Part shown: positions 46,301 through 56,345 of the stretch, piece by piece
Position numbering within the stretch: position 1 is the first letter of the stretch
How the letters are laid out: every line of letters starts with the position of its first letter
Source: Gonocerus acuteangulatus
Taxonomy: Eukaryota; Arthropoda; Insecta; Hemiptera; Coreidae
Direction of reading: 5' to 3'
Length of the DNA: 64,000 nt
Assembly (NCBI GenBank): GCA_946811695.1
Contig: OX328128.1
Span: 30,571,562-30,635,561, forward strand
Notes under the pieces: model-generated
Database searches by the model: none
What the model was told of the DNA's origin: nothing
What the model saw: the letters and a program-made list of their open reading frames with translations, nothing else
Made by a program: the position numbers and the translations under genes

Positions 46301-48769
46301 GCTCGTTCTTAAGGAAAGCTGTACTAAAAACATTTTTCTTCTTTACTTAACTTGTTTTACAGAAAAATTAATTTTCCTGTTAGGCGCAATTAAAACAGGA
46401 ATGAAAACTACACTTTTGAATTTTAAGCACCAATCTCTTCTTTTTTTTTTTTTTTTTTTTTTCTCTCATACTTTGTCAACACAATTTTTATGTCCTCGCA
46501 TGAATGAATATGAAAAGTCTTGAACATTTTTTAACTGAATTTGCTATTTTTGAGTAATCAAAATAAAAACAAATTTACGAATAAACTAACAAATTGACAA
46601 AAAAATGTTTACTAAATTTCTTCAAAATTGCATCATTTTGTGGACAAACAAACAATATATGTAGCAACCCAAAAGCCTTCAACAGCTGATCTGCCGTAGC
46701 CATGATTAATTTTATCAGCATAGACATGGCCCTGCTTGCAGAAGATATTCTAAGATCCGGCTTTCAATTCCTTGTTTTAATTCTCCTGAAGAGGTGTCGT
46801 TTGGACGTGAAAAATGTGGAGATTACAGAATAAATGAATATTGAGAGATAGTGAGTCTTAAACATGTTTTGACCTTCTGCAATGTTGAAATTTCAAATGC
46901 TCAAATATTTAAACTTCAATGTAATTCAGGTGGATTGTGTCGATGTTTTCTGGCCATCCGGGATCTGGGAAACAGCAAAAGCTGTCTCAGGTATGAGGTC
47001 TATGCAAGCAGTCCTTGTTGATCAAGCAACTCTTGCCGATGGTAGACTCATCGACAGAACAAGAGCAATATGCTCTCTTCTAGGCAAACCATACTTCAGG
47101 TAAAGCTCATATCCCTTACATACATAATGTTTAGTATAAGAAAACGTAATAGTAAAATCCAGGTTGCATAGTTTTTAATTAAATCTAAGTAGCTGCCTTT
47201 GCCTAAGGTATTGGGTTGGTCGCAGCTGGTGGATAATGAACGTTCCTTCAGTTATCAAGAAGCAAAGTCTGTTCACCAGCCATGCGGCTAAAACTTTTAT
47301 TCTGGAACCCAACCATCCTGCCTTAACGCACTGAGTGCTTAATCCCACAGAAAGTATGATGGTGTTTGTCAAAACAGCATTAATTGTACTTTACGTGGAC
47401 TCATAAGTGAATTTTAATAATAAAACACGAAATAATATTCTTAATCAACACGTCAGATTTTGATCTGCTCCTCTAAATATTAACCCTTTCCCTGCTGGTA
47501 ACTGCTGTAGCAGTCGAGGAGCGCTGTGCCCTGGAATGATTGGCTGGACTAGCAGTTGAGTGACACCAGGCCCTCACTACGGTTGACTTGCACAGCAGGC
47601 TGCCATCCTCTCTCATTTACCTCTTCCCTAAGGGTGCGTTTACATCTGATAGTTATTGCAGGACATTTATGTCAGACAGAAATTTTAACTAATGTAAACT
47701 GCAAAAAATTAATGTCTGAGATATATATTTCTATCACGAGCAATAAGGGTGCGTTTACTTCTGACACTTCTTGCAGGAAATATATCTCATTTGTCGGATA
47801 TAATAATTATGATAATTATCTATCCGACTCCTGAGATATACTGTCAATGTATTGGTTTGTAAATGTATAAAGTGATATGTAAGGAGTCCATTCGGGTCAT
47901 GACTCAAAATTATTTATTTTGGAATTGTGCCACTTTTGTAGCAACATTACAATATTAACTGTGTCCGATTCACCATTCCTACCCTGATGTACACTTTATA
48001 TCACCAATCTCGGGTTATTTTTTACTGATTAAAAAAAAAATAAAGGTTTTTAATAATAATGCATTTTAAAAACTTCATTTCTTTTCCACTATAATTTACA
48101 TTTCATCCTCACCTCAGCAATTTTTATTTATCAGCTAATTACATTTTTTAACTTGACGTTTCGGCCTCAGGGCCATCCTCATAAAACTTCATTCATATGT
48201 CCATTTATTATAAACCCTATTTCAACAAGGGCTTGTCATCACTTTTAATCTTGAAACTGCTAACTTTTAAATTCTAGTTACATTTAACTTAGCCTATTTG
48301 ACTTAGTTTGTCACATCTTAGGGTACACCAGACCATGTGGCCACATGGTCTGGTGTAGCTTAAGTGTTAGAAAAATATTTAAAGGTTAGCAGTTTCAAGA
48401 TTAAAAGTGATGACAAGCCCTTGTAGAAATAGAGTTTATAATATGTGGACATATGAATGAAGTTTTATGAGGATGGCCCTGAGGCCGAAACGTCAAGTTA
48501 AAAAATGTAATTAGCTGATAAATAAAAAAGGCTGAGGTGATGAACAAATGCAAATTATAGAGGAAATAATTTATACCTCGGAAATTCCTGTGGATAATCC
48601 TTAAAGTGTCAATTCATTTTTTTTCCCAAGGTTTTCACCTCAGCTCTCTGAAGATATAGCAATGGACGAAAAAAATGATGCAAAACTTGTAAATATGTTG
48701 TGGGAGACAAAGGCTTACATCTGTTCCCAAGACAAGTTAGTCAACAAACTTGCCACACTCCTGTGTTAA
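29480..48769 (+). CDS. iPLA2-VIA: Group VIA calcium-independent phospholipase A2
   Basis: This enzyme hydrolyses the sn-2 acyl bond of phospholipids without calcium and serves membrane remodelling. There are fourteen exons: 29480-29691, 29764-29854, 29931-30049, 32943-33120, 34239-34481, 36902-37027, 38698-38861, 39490-39709, 40065-40257, 41636-41786, 42864-43061, 44249-44420, 46930-47099 and 48631-48769. All phases agree and give 791 residues (human PLA2G6 forms are about 750-806). About seven ankyrin repeats span residues 150-430 ([43 protein letters not shown]). A Pro-rich linker leads to the patatin domain: oxyanion loop CLDGGGIRG (Asp469), nucleophile elbow ATSTG (Ser504) and catalytic aspartate in [12 protein letters not shown] (Asp639). 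The elbow has Ala where the family has Gly, and exon 9 needs a GC donor. The C-terminal region ([13 protein letters not shown]) is conserved. The AATAAA is at 49,111. Confidence 0.96.
30882..31682. mobile_element. piggyBac-like TTAA element in iPLA2 intron 3
   Basis: 801 bp bounded by TTAA (30,882-30,885 and 31,679-31,682). The ends CCCCTTAACGGGCA and the inverse of TGCCCTTTAAAGGG match at 12 of 14 positions. A 16-bp palindrome, GGCCGCTTGAGCGGCC, near the left end recurs as GGCCGCTCAAGCGGCC near 31,529. No transposase is seen. Confidence 0.82.
33220..34140. mobile_element. piggyBac-like TTAA element in iPLA2 intron 4
   Basis: 921 bp bounded by TTAA, with nearly perfect ends: TTAACCCGGGAAAGGTAGC on the left and GCTACCTTTCCCGGGTTAA on the right. 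Internal 'ggtagcac' motifs repeat the subterminal sequence. No transposase is seen. It is a different family from the one in intron 3. Confidence 0.88.
34965..35225 (+). mobile_element. SINE family B copy in iPLA2 intron 5
   Basis: The diverged head 'gcctggtaagctaagtagac' and body 'gccctatcctggctagaaaa' are followed by 'ggctgtaacctatagataac' and an (AAAT)n tail. Confidence 0.72.
37349..37389 (+). repeat. Poly(A) tract, 41 bases
   Basis: An uninterrupted run of A in iPLA2 intron 6. I could not match the upstream sequence to a named SINE, so its origin as a retroposon tail is only possible. Confidence 0.8.
38339..38645. mobile_element. pogo-like MITE in iPLA2 intron 6
   Basis: 307 bp with 24-bp terminal inverted repeats that differ at one position. 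The left end starts CAGTAAACTTCC and includes CTAATCCGGCA, and the right end is its inverse. It is flanked by TA on both sides (38,337-38,338 and 38,646-38,647). A CAGT start and a TA duplication are typical of pogo/Tigger-type elements. There is no coding capacity. Confidence 0.88.
40258..40263 (+). promoter_or_regulatory. GC splice donor after the catalytic exon
   Basis: Exon 9 of the iPLA2 gene ends ...GCTGCAG and the intron begins GCATGC. No GT donor nearby keeps the frame and the conserved ...ALxxAGKS junction with exon 10 (41,636). GC-AG introns are a known minority class. Confidence 0.6.
40965..41430. mobile_element. Inverted-repeat miniature element, second copy
   Basis: This shares CCATTTCAATGAACAAC and AACTGATTATGTCTCGTTTA with the element at 11,752-12,181. 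Its halves are inverted: GGCTTTGAGAGGTCAGGCAA near 41,083 mirrors TTGCCAGCCCTATCAAAGCC near 41,365. It is intronic in the iPLA2 gene. Confidence 0.65.
44896..45782. mobile_element. TA-flanked inverted-repeat element in iPLA2 intron 12
   Basis: 887 bp with arms of about 65 bp, beginning TAGTAAGATAAGATGGTGAA and ending in its inverse, TTCACCATGTTATCTTACTA. The flanking dinucleotides are TA on both sides. Both arms contain CCCCAGCGATATC. There is no reading frame. A TA duplication suggests a Tc1/mariner relation. Confidence 0.82.
47480..47560 (+). mobile_element. Solo left end of a piggyBac-like element
   Basis: TTAACCCTTTCCCTGCTGG and 'gctgtgccctggaatgattg' resemble the left end at 25,124-25,200. 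No matching right end was found downstream. Confidence 0.45.
48080..48575. mobile_element. Foldback element with central palindrome
   Basis: In the last iPLA2 intron, about 48,080-48,290 and 48,372-48,575 are inverted copies; both read GAGGATGGCCCTGAGGCC and GAAACGTCAAGTTAAAAA on one strand or the other. The centre is a perfect 34-bp palindrome at 48,325-48,358 (half-site TACACCAGACCATGTGG). There is no coding sequence. Confidence 0.87.
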
Positions 48770-49110
48770 AGCATACACATTTCTAGTCAGAAGATATTAT
48801 TTATTTGTAATTATAGGTGTAAAATAATTGTTAAACAAATATCTGTTAATAATTTATTTTTTATTTTTATTTTTGTACCCTATTTTGTTGTTGTTGTCAT
48901 TCCTATTATTTTTGTATATTTTGGTTCTTTTGTAAAGTGATATTTACCACCAGTATGCCTTCAAGGTATATGTTTTTACAATCTGTGTATATTTTTACTG
49001 TAAAGTTTTAAGTTTTAGTGTGATAAAATTGATGAGTACGATGAATTGTAAAAGAAAATTATATAAATATATATATATGTTTAATAATGTTTAGAATTTA
49101 CATTGTTAAA

Positions 49111-49116
49111 AATAAA
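49111..49116 (+). terminator. Polyadenylation signal of the iPLA2 gene
   Basis: AATAAA, 342 bases after the TAA at 48,767-48,769. It is the clearest hexamer in the 3' region. Confidence 0.55.
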
Positions 49117-49139
49117 AATGATTTGTCGGAAAATATATG

Positions 49140-50587
49140 TTTTTATTTTTTACCCATAATTATAGTTAGCTTGTCTAAATGAATTATCTTCTGTTAGTAA
49201 ACAGCCTTTATGATTGCAATTTATGATAAATAAGAAGGTTAAAGTAATCAGTGTAAAAAAAAAGAAGTGAGTATTTATTATATTTAAAAAGTACACTTAT
49301 ATTGGAAATAGGCCATAAAGAAATTAAGAAAACACTTTTAATTCTCCCAGTGCTGATCCAAAGCGCAGACACAAAACGAGGATGGAAAGCCTGAAGTATT
49401 CAGCAGTGGAGGCGGAAATGATATTTGCAGCATGTAACAATACCGCCTACAAATAAAAGGTAAATTTTAAATTTACTTCTAATATAAGCATTTTATTTTG
49501 TTACATCCAAGATATTGTTATAATTTAAATTAAAAATAAATTAAAAATTAATATAGCCACACGTAGGTGTGCCAAAATGTTATAATATAAATAAAATGTT
49601 TTATTTTTAATAAGTTTATTTTACGTACGCCTCTACGTTGGGAGCCAATATAATACAATTTTATAATATTTAATTTTAGAAACTCTTTATCTTAGGGGTC
49701 GGGTTCGAGTCCAGTAAAGTAAAACAAAGATAATTTTAACTAATGAAAAACAAAACAAAAGAAAAAAGTCATAGATAAGTTATATCCAGGCATAGATAAA
49801 CAAGCATTACCTGATATAAAGCCAGCTCCGTATTCTGCATAGGAGGAGATCTTCTTTAGAATTGTATCTTCTTTTCACTGAACTGCACTTATGAGACTGT
49901 CTCTTCTTGTAAACTCAACTATAGAGATGAGATTGTATCTTCTTGTAAACTGAATTGCTTTTAACAGACTGACATATGAGACTAGCTGTACACTGAACTA
50001 GAGCTGCATTCGGAATGGCGTTGTTTCTATTAAACTGCACTATATGTGACTGCTTGTAACCGACTCTACTAGAGCTGCATCCGAAGTGGCGTTGTTTCTT
50101 GGCGGGAGCGTCATACCGGTCTCCAATGCTACCTGTATCGACTGCTAGACAAATATAACAAATAATATTTGCTTATCCCAGCAACGAATCCAACATATCA
50201 ATGAGCTTTTTTGGATTTTCCGAATTTTCTGTGTTAGTTTTTTAATTTAGAACTTTTAATCTTCGATGAAAGTTAATATAAGAAAAATTTATTTGTTTTT
50301 TATTTTCCGCAAACCTTGTATTCGTCTTTGCCCGCCTTTTTTACCTTTAACGGTTATTTGAATTTAAAACTTTTAAATATGTAATGTAAAATATCATTAC
50401 AATATGTTGCCTAAATCTCGGCATGCATTTAGTTTATACAGTAAAATACTTATTAAAGACTGCTTACCACTCTAGTGCACATGATGGTCAAATGTTTCCC
50501 CTCTGGTTATAGACCGTGATCGTATTTAAATTTTCCTCAGTCCTAAGCTAAAGAGCACGTATGCTGTACCCTTTGAGAATGAAGGCA
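49140..50587. other. Intergenic, nothing recognised
   Basis: AT-rich with no supported exon. Two near-copies of 'gcattcggaatggcgttgtt' (50,007 and 50,067) and repeated 'gtatcttcttgtaaactgaa' phrases (49,870-49,960) show local duplication. Confidence 0.35.
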
Positions 50588-50595
50588 GCTGTAAC

Positions 50596-51368
50596 CAGAG
50601 TTGGACAAAAATTATCTTCGGATAACGGATGACGAATAACCTAGGTTATTCGTTATTTGTCATCTATAATTTTCGGATATCCGTTATTCAAAATTATTAC
50701 CATTTACGTAAAGTTATCCGTCATCTTTTATCTTAAGATTTCATTTGAAATAATTTTTCATCTTACGGATGAATTTTAATTCGATGGATAAATTTTCATC
50801 CGAAAGATGATTTTTATATTTGGAAGATGTGTAGAAAACCAATTTACTACTTAATCATAATGTATTTATTTATTATTTAAATATAATATAATATGTAATT
50901 ATTTAAATTATTATTAAATATAATTATGTATTACATTATTATTTAAATATATAATTAAACTTTAAATTAAATTCAACATAGATTTTAAAACTACTCTTTT
51001 CTCAAACATTTCATCAGAGAGTCGATTGCTTTTTGGAATATCCGTTATGGAAGCAAACAAGAACAGCCGTTCTACTGGTGCTGACGATGGAAGTGCCGTG
51101 TTGTACTTAAAAAACAATTTCTTGATGTTTAAATATTTATTTAAAGAGTGCAATGCCATGTGCAAACGAACAGTTTGTTTTTGCCCGAATGGATAGAAAA
51201 AAGTGGTATTGTGGACGGATAATCAAATGACGAATAAAAGATAATTCACCCGTTTCTCGAATAACGGATAATTGGTCATCCGTGGTTTTATGATTAACTA
51301 ATAACGGATAAAAAATTATCTTTTATTCGTTACTTAAATAAAAAATTATTCAAATAAGCCCAACTCTG
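50596..51368. mobile_element. hAT element, non-autonomous, with 8-bp duplication
   Basis: 773 bp. The terminal inverted repeats are CAGAGTTGG and CCAACTCTG, flanked by a perfect 8-bp duplication, GCTGTAAC, at 50,588-50,595 and 51,369-51,376. Many subterminal copies of 'ggataacggatgacgaataa'-like words lie in both orientations, as expected of transposase-binding sites. The interior holds a fragment of hAT transposase on the minus strand. Confidence 0.95.
50962..51190 (-). pseudogene. hAT transposase C-terminal (hATC) fragment
   Basis: Read on the minus strand, TALPSSAPVERLFLFAS and SNRLSDEMFEKRVVLKS match the dimerisation domain that ends hAT transposases (family form: LPSSxxVERLFS... RxRLSxxxFExLLxL). 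Only this part remains; the catalytic domain is gone, so it cannot act. Confidence 0.92.
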
Positions 51369-52124
51369 GCTGTAACTATCAACATGTTTATCTATCTCAG
51401 ATCTTTCATAATCGATCAATATATTTGACATGGGCAATCAAATGAAACAATTTTCAAGGCCAAATATGTAAGGATTTTCGAGGAAAGGGGAAAAAACTAG
51501 AATTTTCAATAAATGCAACTTTTGACAGAGTGATCCCAGACTTATACCTTCCGAATGAGCTAAAACAAAAAAGTCAAGACAATTTGCACTGACTGTTGAT
51601 ATTTTGAAAAGGATGATAATGCTTGAGCTTGTATTGCCATAAACAATGATAAAATGAAGACCATGCCATTAAGATAATATCAAAATAGACACGACTCTCT
51701 GTCAAATAATATACTTAAAGCAAGCATAGTTACTTCCTATTTAGATATAACAATGGGTATTAAAATAAAATTATCTGAGTTTATGTCCTATAGAAATTAT
51801 AACTATCAGAAAAAAGCTTTTGATTGAAGTGTAATGACCTTAGATCTGGGGTTCTTTACCTTATTCCCCACTAGGGCAAATCTGCAAACAGAAAATTGCT
51901 CGTGACGCAGTTAAAAAGCGTGTTTCCATTCTAATCCCTAGTCATTTGGAAAGCTTAGAATAGGAACAGTTAGTATTTTGTATTAATCCTTTGTGACAAA
52001 TGTAAGCGCATGTAAAAATCTAATCTCAAAACGAAGCTAAAGGCTGCCACACATGTAAAGGAAATCCTCAAGGAAAAACCCTTCGCGATTTCTTCCACCG
52101 AACTATTGCCCACACCGAAGAGGG

Positions 52125-52992
52125 CTTCCTCAAGGTGTACTGACAACAGGCCGCAGAGGGACAGGGAAAGTCTGGCCTGCTTGGCCTCAAGGAAATCCTG
52201 AAGGCGCACTGTCAACAGGCAGCTGGAGAGACTGTGAATGTCCGGCCTGCTTGGCCTCAAGGTGTACTGTCAACACGCAGCAGAGAGACTAGGAAAGTCC
52301 GGCCTGCTTGGCCTGAAGGAAATCCTCAAGGCGTACTGTCAACAGGCAGCTGGAGAGACTGTGAAAGTCCGGCCTGCTTGGCCTCAAGGAAATCCTCAAG
52401 GCGTACTGTCAACAGGCAGCAGAGACTGGGAAAGTCCGGCCTGTTTGGCCTCAAGGAAATCCTCAAGGCGTACTGTCAACATGCAGCAGAGAGACTAGGA
52501 AAGTCCGGCCTGTTTGGCCTCAAGGATATCCTCAAGGCGTGCTGTCAACCGACAGCAGAGATACTGGGAAAGCCCGGCCTGCTTGGCCTCAAGGATATCC
52601 TCAAGGCGTGCTGTGAACCGGCAGCAGAGAGACTGGGAAAGTCCGGTCTGCTTGGCCTCAAGGATATCCTCAAGGCGTGCTGTCAACCGACAGCAGAGAT
52701 ACTGGGAAAGCCCGGCCTGCTTGGCCTCAAGGATATCCTCAAGGCGTGCTGTGAACCGGCAGCAGAGAGACTAGGAAAGTCCGGCCTGTTTGGCCTCAAG
52801 GATATCCTCAAGGCGTGCTGTCAACCGACAGCAGAGATACTGGGAAAGCCCGGCCTGCTTGGCCTCAAGGATATCCTCAAGGCGTGCTGTGAACCGGCAG
52901 CAGAGAGACTGGGAAAGTCCGGTCTGCTTGGCCTCAAGGCGTGCTGTCAACCGGCAGCTGAGGTACTGGGAAAGCCCGGCATCCTTGGCCTA
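52125..52992 (+). repeat. 69-bp (23-codon) minisatellite with two-unit order
   Basis: About 13 tandem units of 69 bp, a few of them shorter. From about 52,500 two unit types alternate: one translates to GLKDILKACCQPTAEILGKPG-like, the other to GLKDILKACCEPAAERLGKSG-like sequence, giving a 138-bp higher-order unit. Because 69 is a multiple of three, several frames stay open on both strands, the longest being 52,234-52,995 (+). The left units contain indels that shift the frame, there is no obvious start or splice context, and I do not recognise the peptide. I therefore list it as a repeat and raise its coding possibility in the findings. Confidence 0.85.
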
Positions 52993-53279
52993 TAGAAGGA
53001 AAAGAATTAAATATTGTTCCGAATTTCTGGTTCTCTCCTCAAGAACACCACCCACCACACTCGTACAGTACATCCTCAAAAATTGGACTGTTCAGGCCGA
53101 ACCTTGAGAATGGCCCGCTTAATAGATCTTACGCACTACAACACGAGACTGACTATTTACTAACCGGAAATTACTTCATTTAAGCATCGATTTCTTCGAA
53201 CGAGACACGCATAAGAAGCTTATTTGTGGTTAATTTAATAAGGTCTCCAATGCACGCTTTATATTTATTGCGACGTCTC

Positions 53280-53880
53280 AAGCGTTTTCGAGACATTCAA
53301 GAATATATTCGAAAATTCAAGAGAAATTCAGTTTTCCATTTCCCTCGAAAACGGTTACAGATATGTCCTAGGAAATAAGATCATTAGATTCTCCACGTGT
53401 CTCCTCGTGGTCTAGTGGCTAACGCCTTAGATTCTCGTGCGGGATTTTGAGGTTCGAGTCCCACCTGCAGCAGGGATTTTTCTAACTTCAGGGCTCGTAG
53501 AGAGAATTCCCGGCTGCACCATGGACGTGGGGGATTTCTTTTTTACGGTGCTCCGACATCTGGGCCATTATCGCCGACATCCTAATGGCCCAGATGTCGG
53601 TGCGCCGCAAAAAAAAAAAAAATTCCCCCATGTCCAATTACTTACAAAACGAGTACCTATAAACCCTAATAATGCAAAAATGCAACGTTAAGATCTTTTC
53701 GCGCGATTTTTTCCCCGAAAACCCATGTTTCGGTGGACGGATTCTACTGTTTAAGGAATTGGACCTTTCAAGTCAAACAACGTATTATTGTAACAAATTT
53801 CATTAAAATCGGTAAGTCCATTTTCGAAACAGCTTGAAAAGATTTCAGAGTTTAAATTGTAAGCTTTGATTAATTTAAAA
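53280..53880 (+). repeat. G2 repeat copy, interrupted by a SINE
   Basis: The left part (AACGGTTACAGATATGTCC at 53,351) and right part (TTGGACCTTTCAAGTCAAAC at 53,758) belong to G2 and are separated by the SINE at 53,401-53,622, so the SINE came later. Confidence 0.65.
53401..53622 (+). mobile_element. SINE family C copy with 3' hairpin
   Basis: A tRNA-like head with box A GTGGTCTAGTGGCTAACG and box B GAGGTTCGAGTCCCACC, close to a tRNA-Glu/Asp pattern. The body has CTGCACCATGGACGTG. The 3' end is a hairpin with an 18-bp perfect stem (CCGACATCTGGGCCATTA and its inverse, 53,547-53,594) before an A run of 14. The flanking sequence is similar but the duplication is not clean. Confidence 0.85.
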
Positions 53881-54249
53881 TATTTTATTCGTACTTTTCC
53901 CCGTGGAAAGTAGCTAATGGAGTTTGAGATTTCTTCGCTGGGAAGTATTATTTTTATTAATACAACATTCTTTTGCGGTTGATTTTTTTTAATGTTATAT
54001 TTCGGAGGAATCGCAAACTTCTTCATCAGACTGTTGTACATTTTTTAATAACTCTTAAAATTTATAATTTTAAAATAATCTGTTATTCATTTATTTTATT
54101 TAAATGTTAACTTCCATTATTATTACCTGTTATTAATTGATTTTATACTTAGCTTATTGAATGCTGTCTTCAAGATTTGCCGACTTGGTTTGAGTTTAAT
54201 AAGTATTGAGTCATTTGAACGATTTTCACGCAGTTTTTCGTCTTTCTGC

Positions 54250-54666
54250 CAGGGCCGCCACATGGGGGGGGGACAACCGGGTATTGTTGTCCCGGGCCCC
54301 ACTAATTGGAAAAAAATGTATAGGTTATGAGCTTGTAAAAAGAATGGGGTTTAGAAATATAGACGGTCGTAGCCTATATTTATTGGAATGGGATCTATAT
54401 TTTTTTTAATGTACATGAACGACAAAACAAGTCCAGTCCCAGAATAGTATATTTCATTAGAAGTCATAATGAAACTACAAGTACCGAAAGTGACCTTTGC
54501 TGCACCGATTGTTGGCTTTTATTCTCATTTCGCTCAAAACTCGTGATGAAAATAATTTTAAAATTACCTGAGTCCTATAACAAAGTACTATAATTTTCAT
54601 TCTGGCTCTGAGAGGTGGGGGCCCGTGATCTGGTCCTGGGCCCGGCTCTGAGATGTGGCGACCCTG
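54250..54666. mobile_element. hAT-type MITE with 8-bp duplication
   Basis: 417 bp with terminal repeats CAGGGCCGCCACAT and ATGTGGCGACCCTG (one mismatch) and a perfect 8-bp duplication, CTTTCTGC, at 54,242-54,249 and 54,667-54,674. It is G/C-rich at both ends (CCCGGGCCCC; CTGGGCCCGG). There is no transposase. Confidence 0.92.
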
Positions 54667-55230
54667 CTTTCTGCAAGGGGCTTTCTTCTCTTTTCTAGGC
54701 CAATCTTTCATCGTCCAAAAACCATTGTCTCGGTTTAGTGTCTTCAGCTGCTTAAATATATCCACAGCCTTTGTCTCTAGCATTTTTTGTTGATTACCTT
54801 CTTTTGCCAGGACCCTGGGTGGGTCCAAAAGGGTTTGTCCGGGACATCGATTTTTGGACAATGAGTGCAAACTCAATAGCGACATTCAAACGCTAAACCG
54901 CGCCGGGAAAATACTAAACCCAACGAATAAAACATATTTCGAATAGACCAAAGCTTACAATTTAAAACATGAAAACCACTTAGTTGATAAAATACTGAAA
55001 ATAGACTCGAAAAGTCAATAAATTGCCACCTATCTACAAAGGAACCTTGATCAATCACTTAGAAGACAAACCTATTCCGATTTGGACTCATTTAGAAAGG
55101 TTCCTCACCAAAAGAAGAGTACACAGTGAATGACGAAAACTTAAATATGCTCTAACTAACTAATGAGAAATGATGGTGGGGAGCGGAGGGGAGACCATGG
55201 ATTACTATATGAACAAGGACTTCTTTTTAG

Positions 55231-56345
55231 GATTCTCTCAGTGGGAGATTATCAGCACACCACCGAGTCTCTCAATCTTCTGGTGAGTAATTAATAATAT
55301 TATAAAATTTTTGATGAGCAGCTCAGACAGAAATGTCCACGTTTAAGACAATTCAAATTTGTGTTTATATACAATGTAATTTTATATATATATATATTTG
55401 CACTTATACATGCATATAATAATATTTATACGCTAGTAATTAGGCAGAGTCTGTTCGCTGTCTAGCAGGCTCAGAAGAGAGAGAAATCATTTTATTCATG
55501 ATATGCTGCCCATTTTCAATGGGTTGCTACCACACAGCTTACTCATCACTCCTAGTAGGAGATTCATCGGTCTTCCACAGAGTCCAAAAATTTGTAATTA
55601 AAAAAAAAACAAAAACAGAAAAATAGCAGATTAGATTTTGATAACAGGTGGTATAAAATGACCTTGTGTAATTTTTCTTATTTTATTTATTTTGTGGTCT
55701 TCGCGTCTATAGCGATGAGCCCTTTGTGACATTTCGAAGGTTTAACCAACAGAATCTGCCCATGGTCTCCGATTCTTCGGCGAAATTTCTGCCCAACGAA
55801 TTGTTGCGCTTACGGCTTTTCGTTAACAAACTTCTAGGTACACATTTTATAGGTTATCAAACGGGTAATAAAAATAAACCAATTTTTAATGCAATACTTA
55901 CAATTGTTTCCTTCGGCGTACATTAGATTTTTTTATGTATATTTATTTATTCATTTAATGATATTACATTCTGTAAAATAATTACATTTTGTAATGTGCT
56001 TACATGACAGATAAAAAAATAACGAGTGTCTGCACCAGCTGCCCCTTGTCTCCTCGGGTAAGCGAGATAACCAGGGACAGCCGAACTCCATTCCTCAACC
56101 AGCAGCAGTACGAAGTACTGGATCTGGAAAAGGGACGAGAGAACTGCAGACACTCTAGGAGCTTTTGGGGGGAAGATAACCTCCGTTATCACTCCCTTGT
56201 ATTGCTTAAAGCAGATCGCGGGGCCACATCCTGGTCAATCGTCCTGCTGGGGAATAGGGATGGTTTGGAGTGGACATTGACTGGACAGCAGGGTTGGGGT
56301 TTAGGGATAATTTGTGATGAAATTTTGCAAATCGGATGGGGATAA
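55231..56345 (+). CDS. Possible three-exon gene, unrecognised
   Basis: Three segments can be spliced in one frame: 55231-55282, 55713-55837 and 56011-56345 (stop TAA). The acceptors are TTTTTAG, TCTATAG and ATGACAG, and the donors are GTGAGT and GTACAC. They give 169 residues from a mid-codon start. The second exon reads DEPFVTFRRFNQQNLPMV, then PNELLRLRLFVNKLL. I do not recognise it. The alternative is chance open frames: the last segment also holds a good donor (GTAAGC at 56,060) that could end the exon early. The 5' end is unknown. Confidence 0.3.

Noticed and set aside
47636..47800. A direct repeat element (GGGTGCGTTTAC twice)
   Set aside because: Two short similar stretches without inverted ends or duplications; I cannot define an element.
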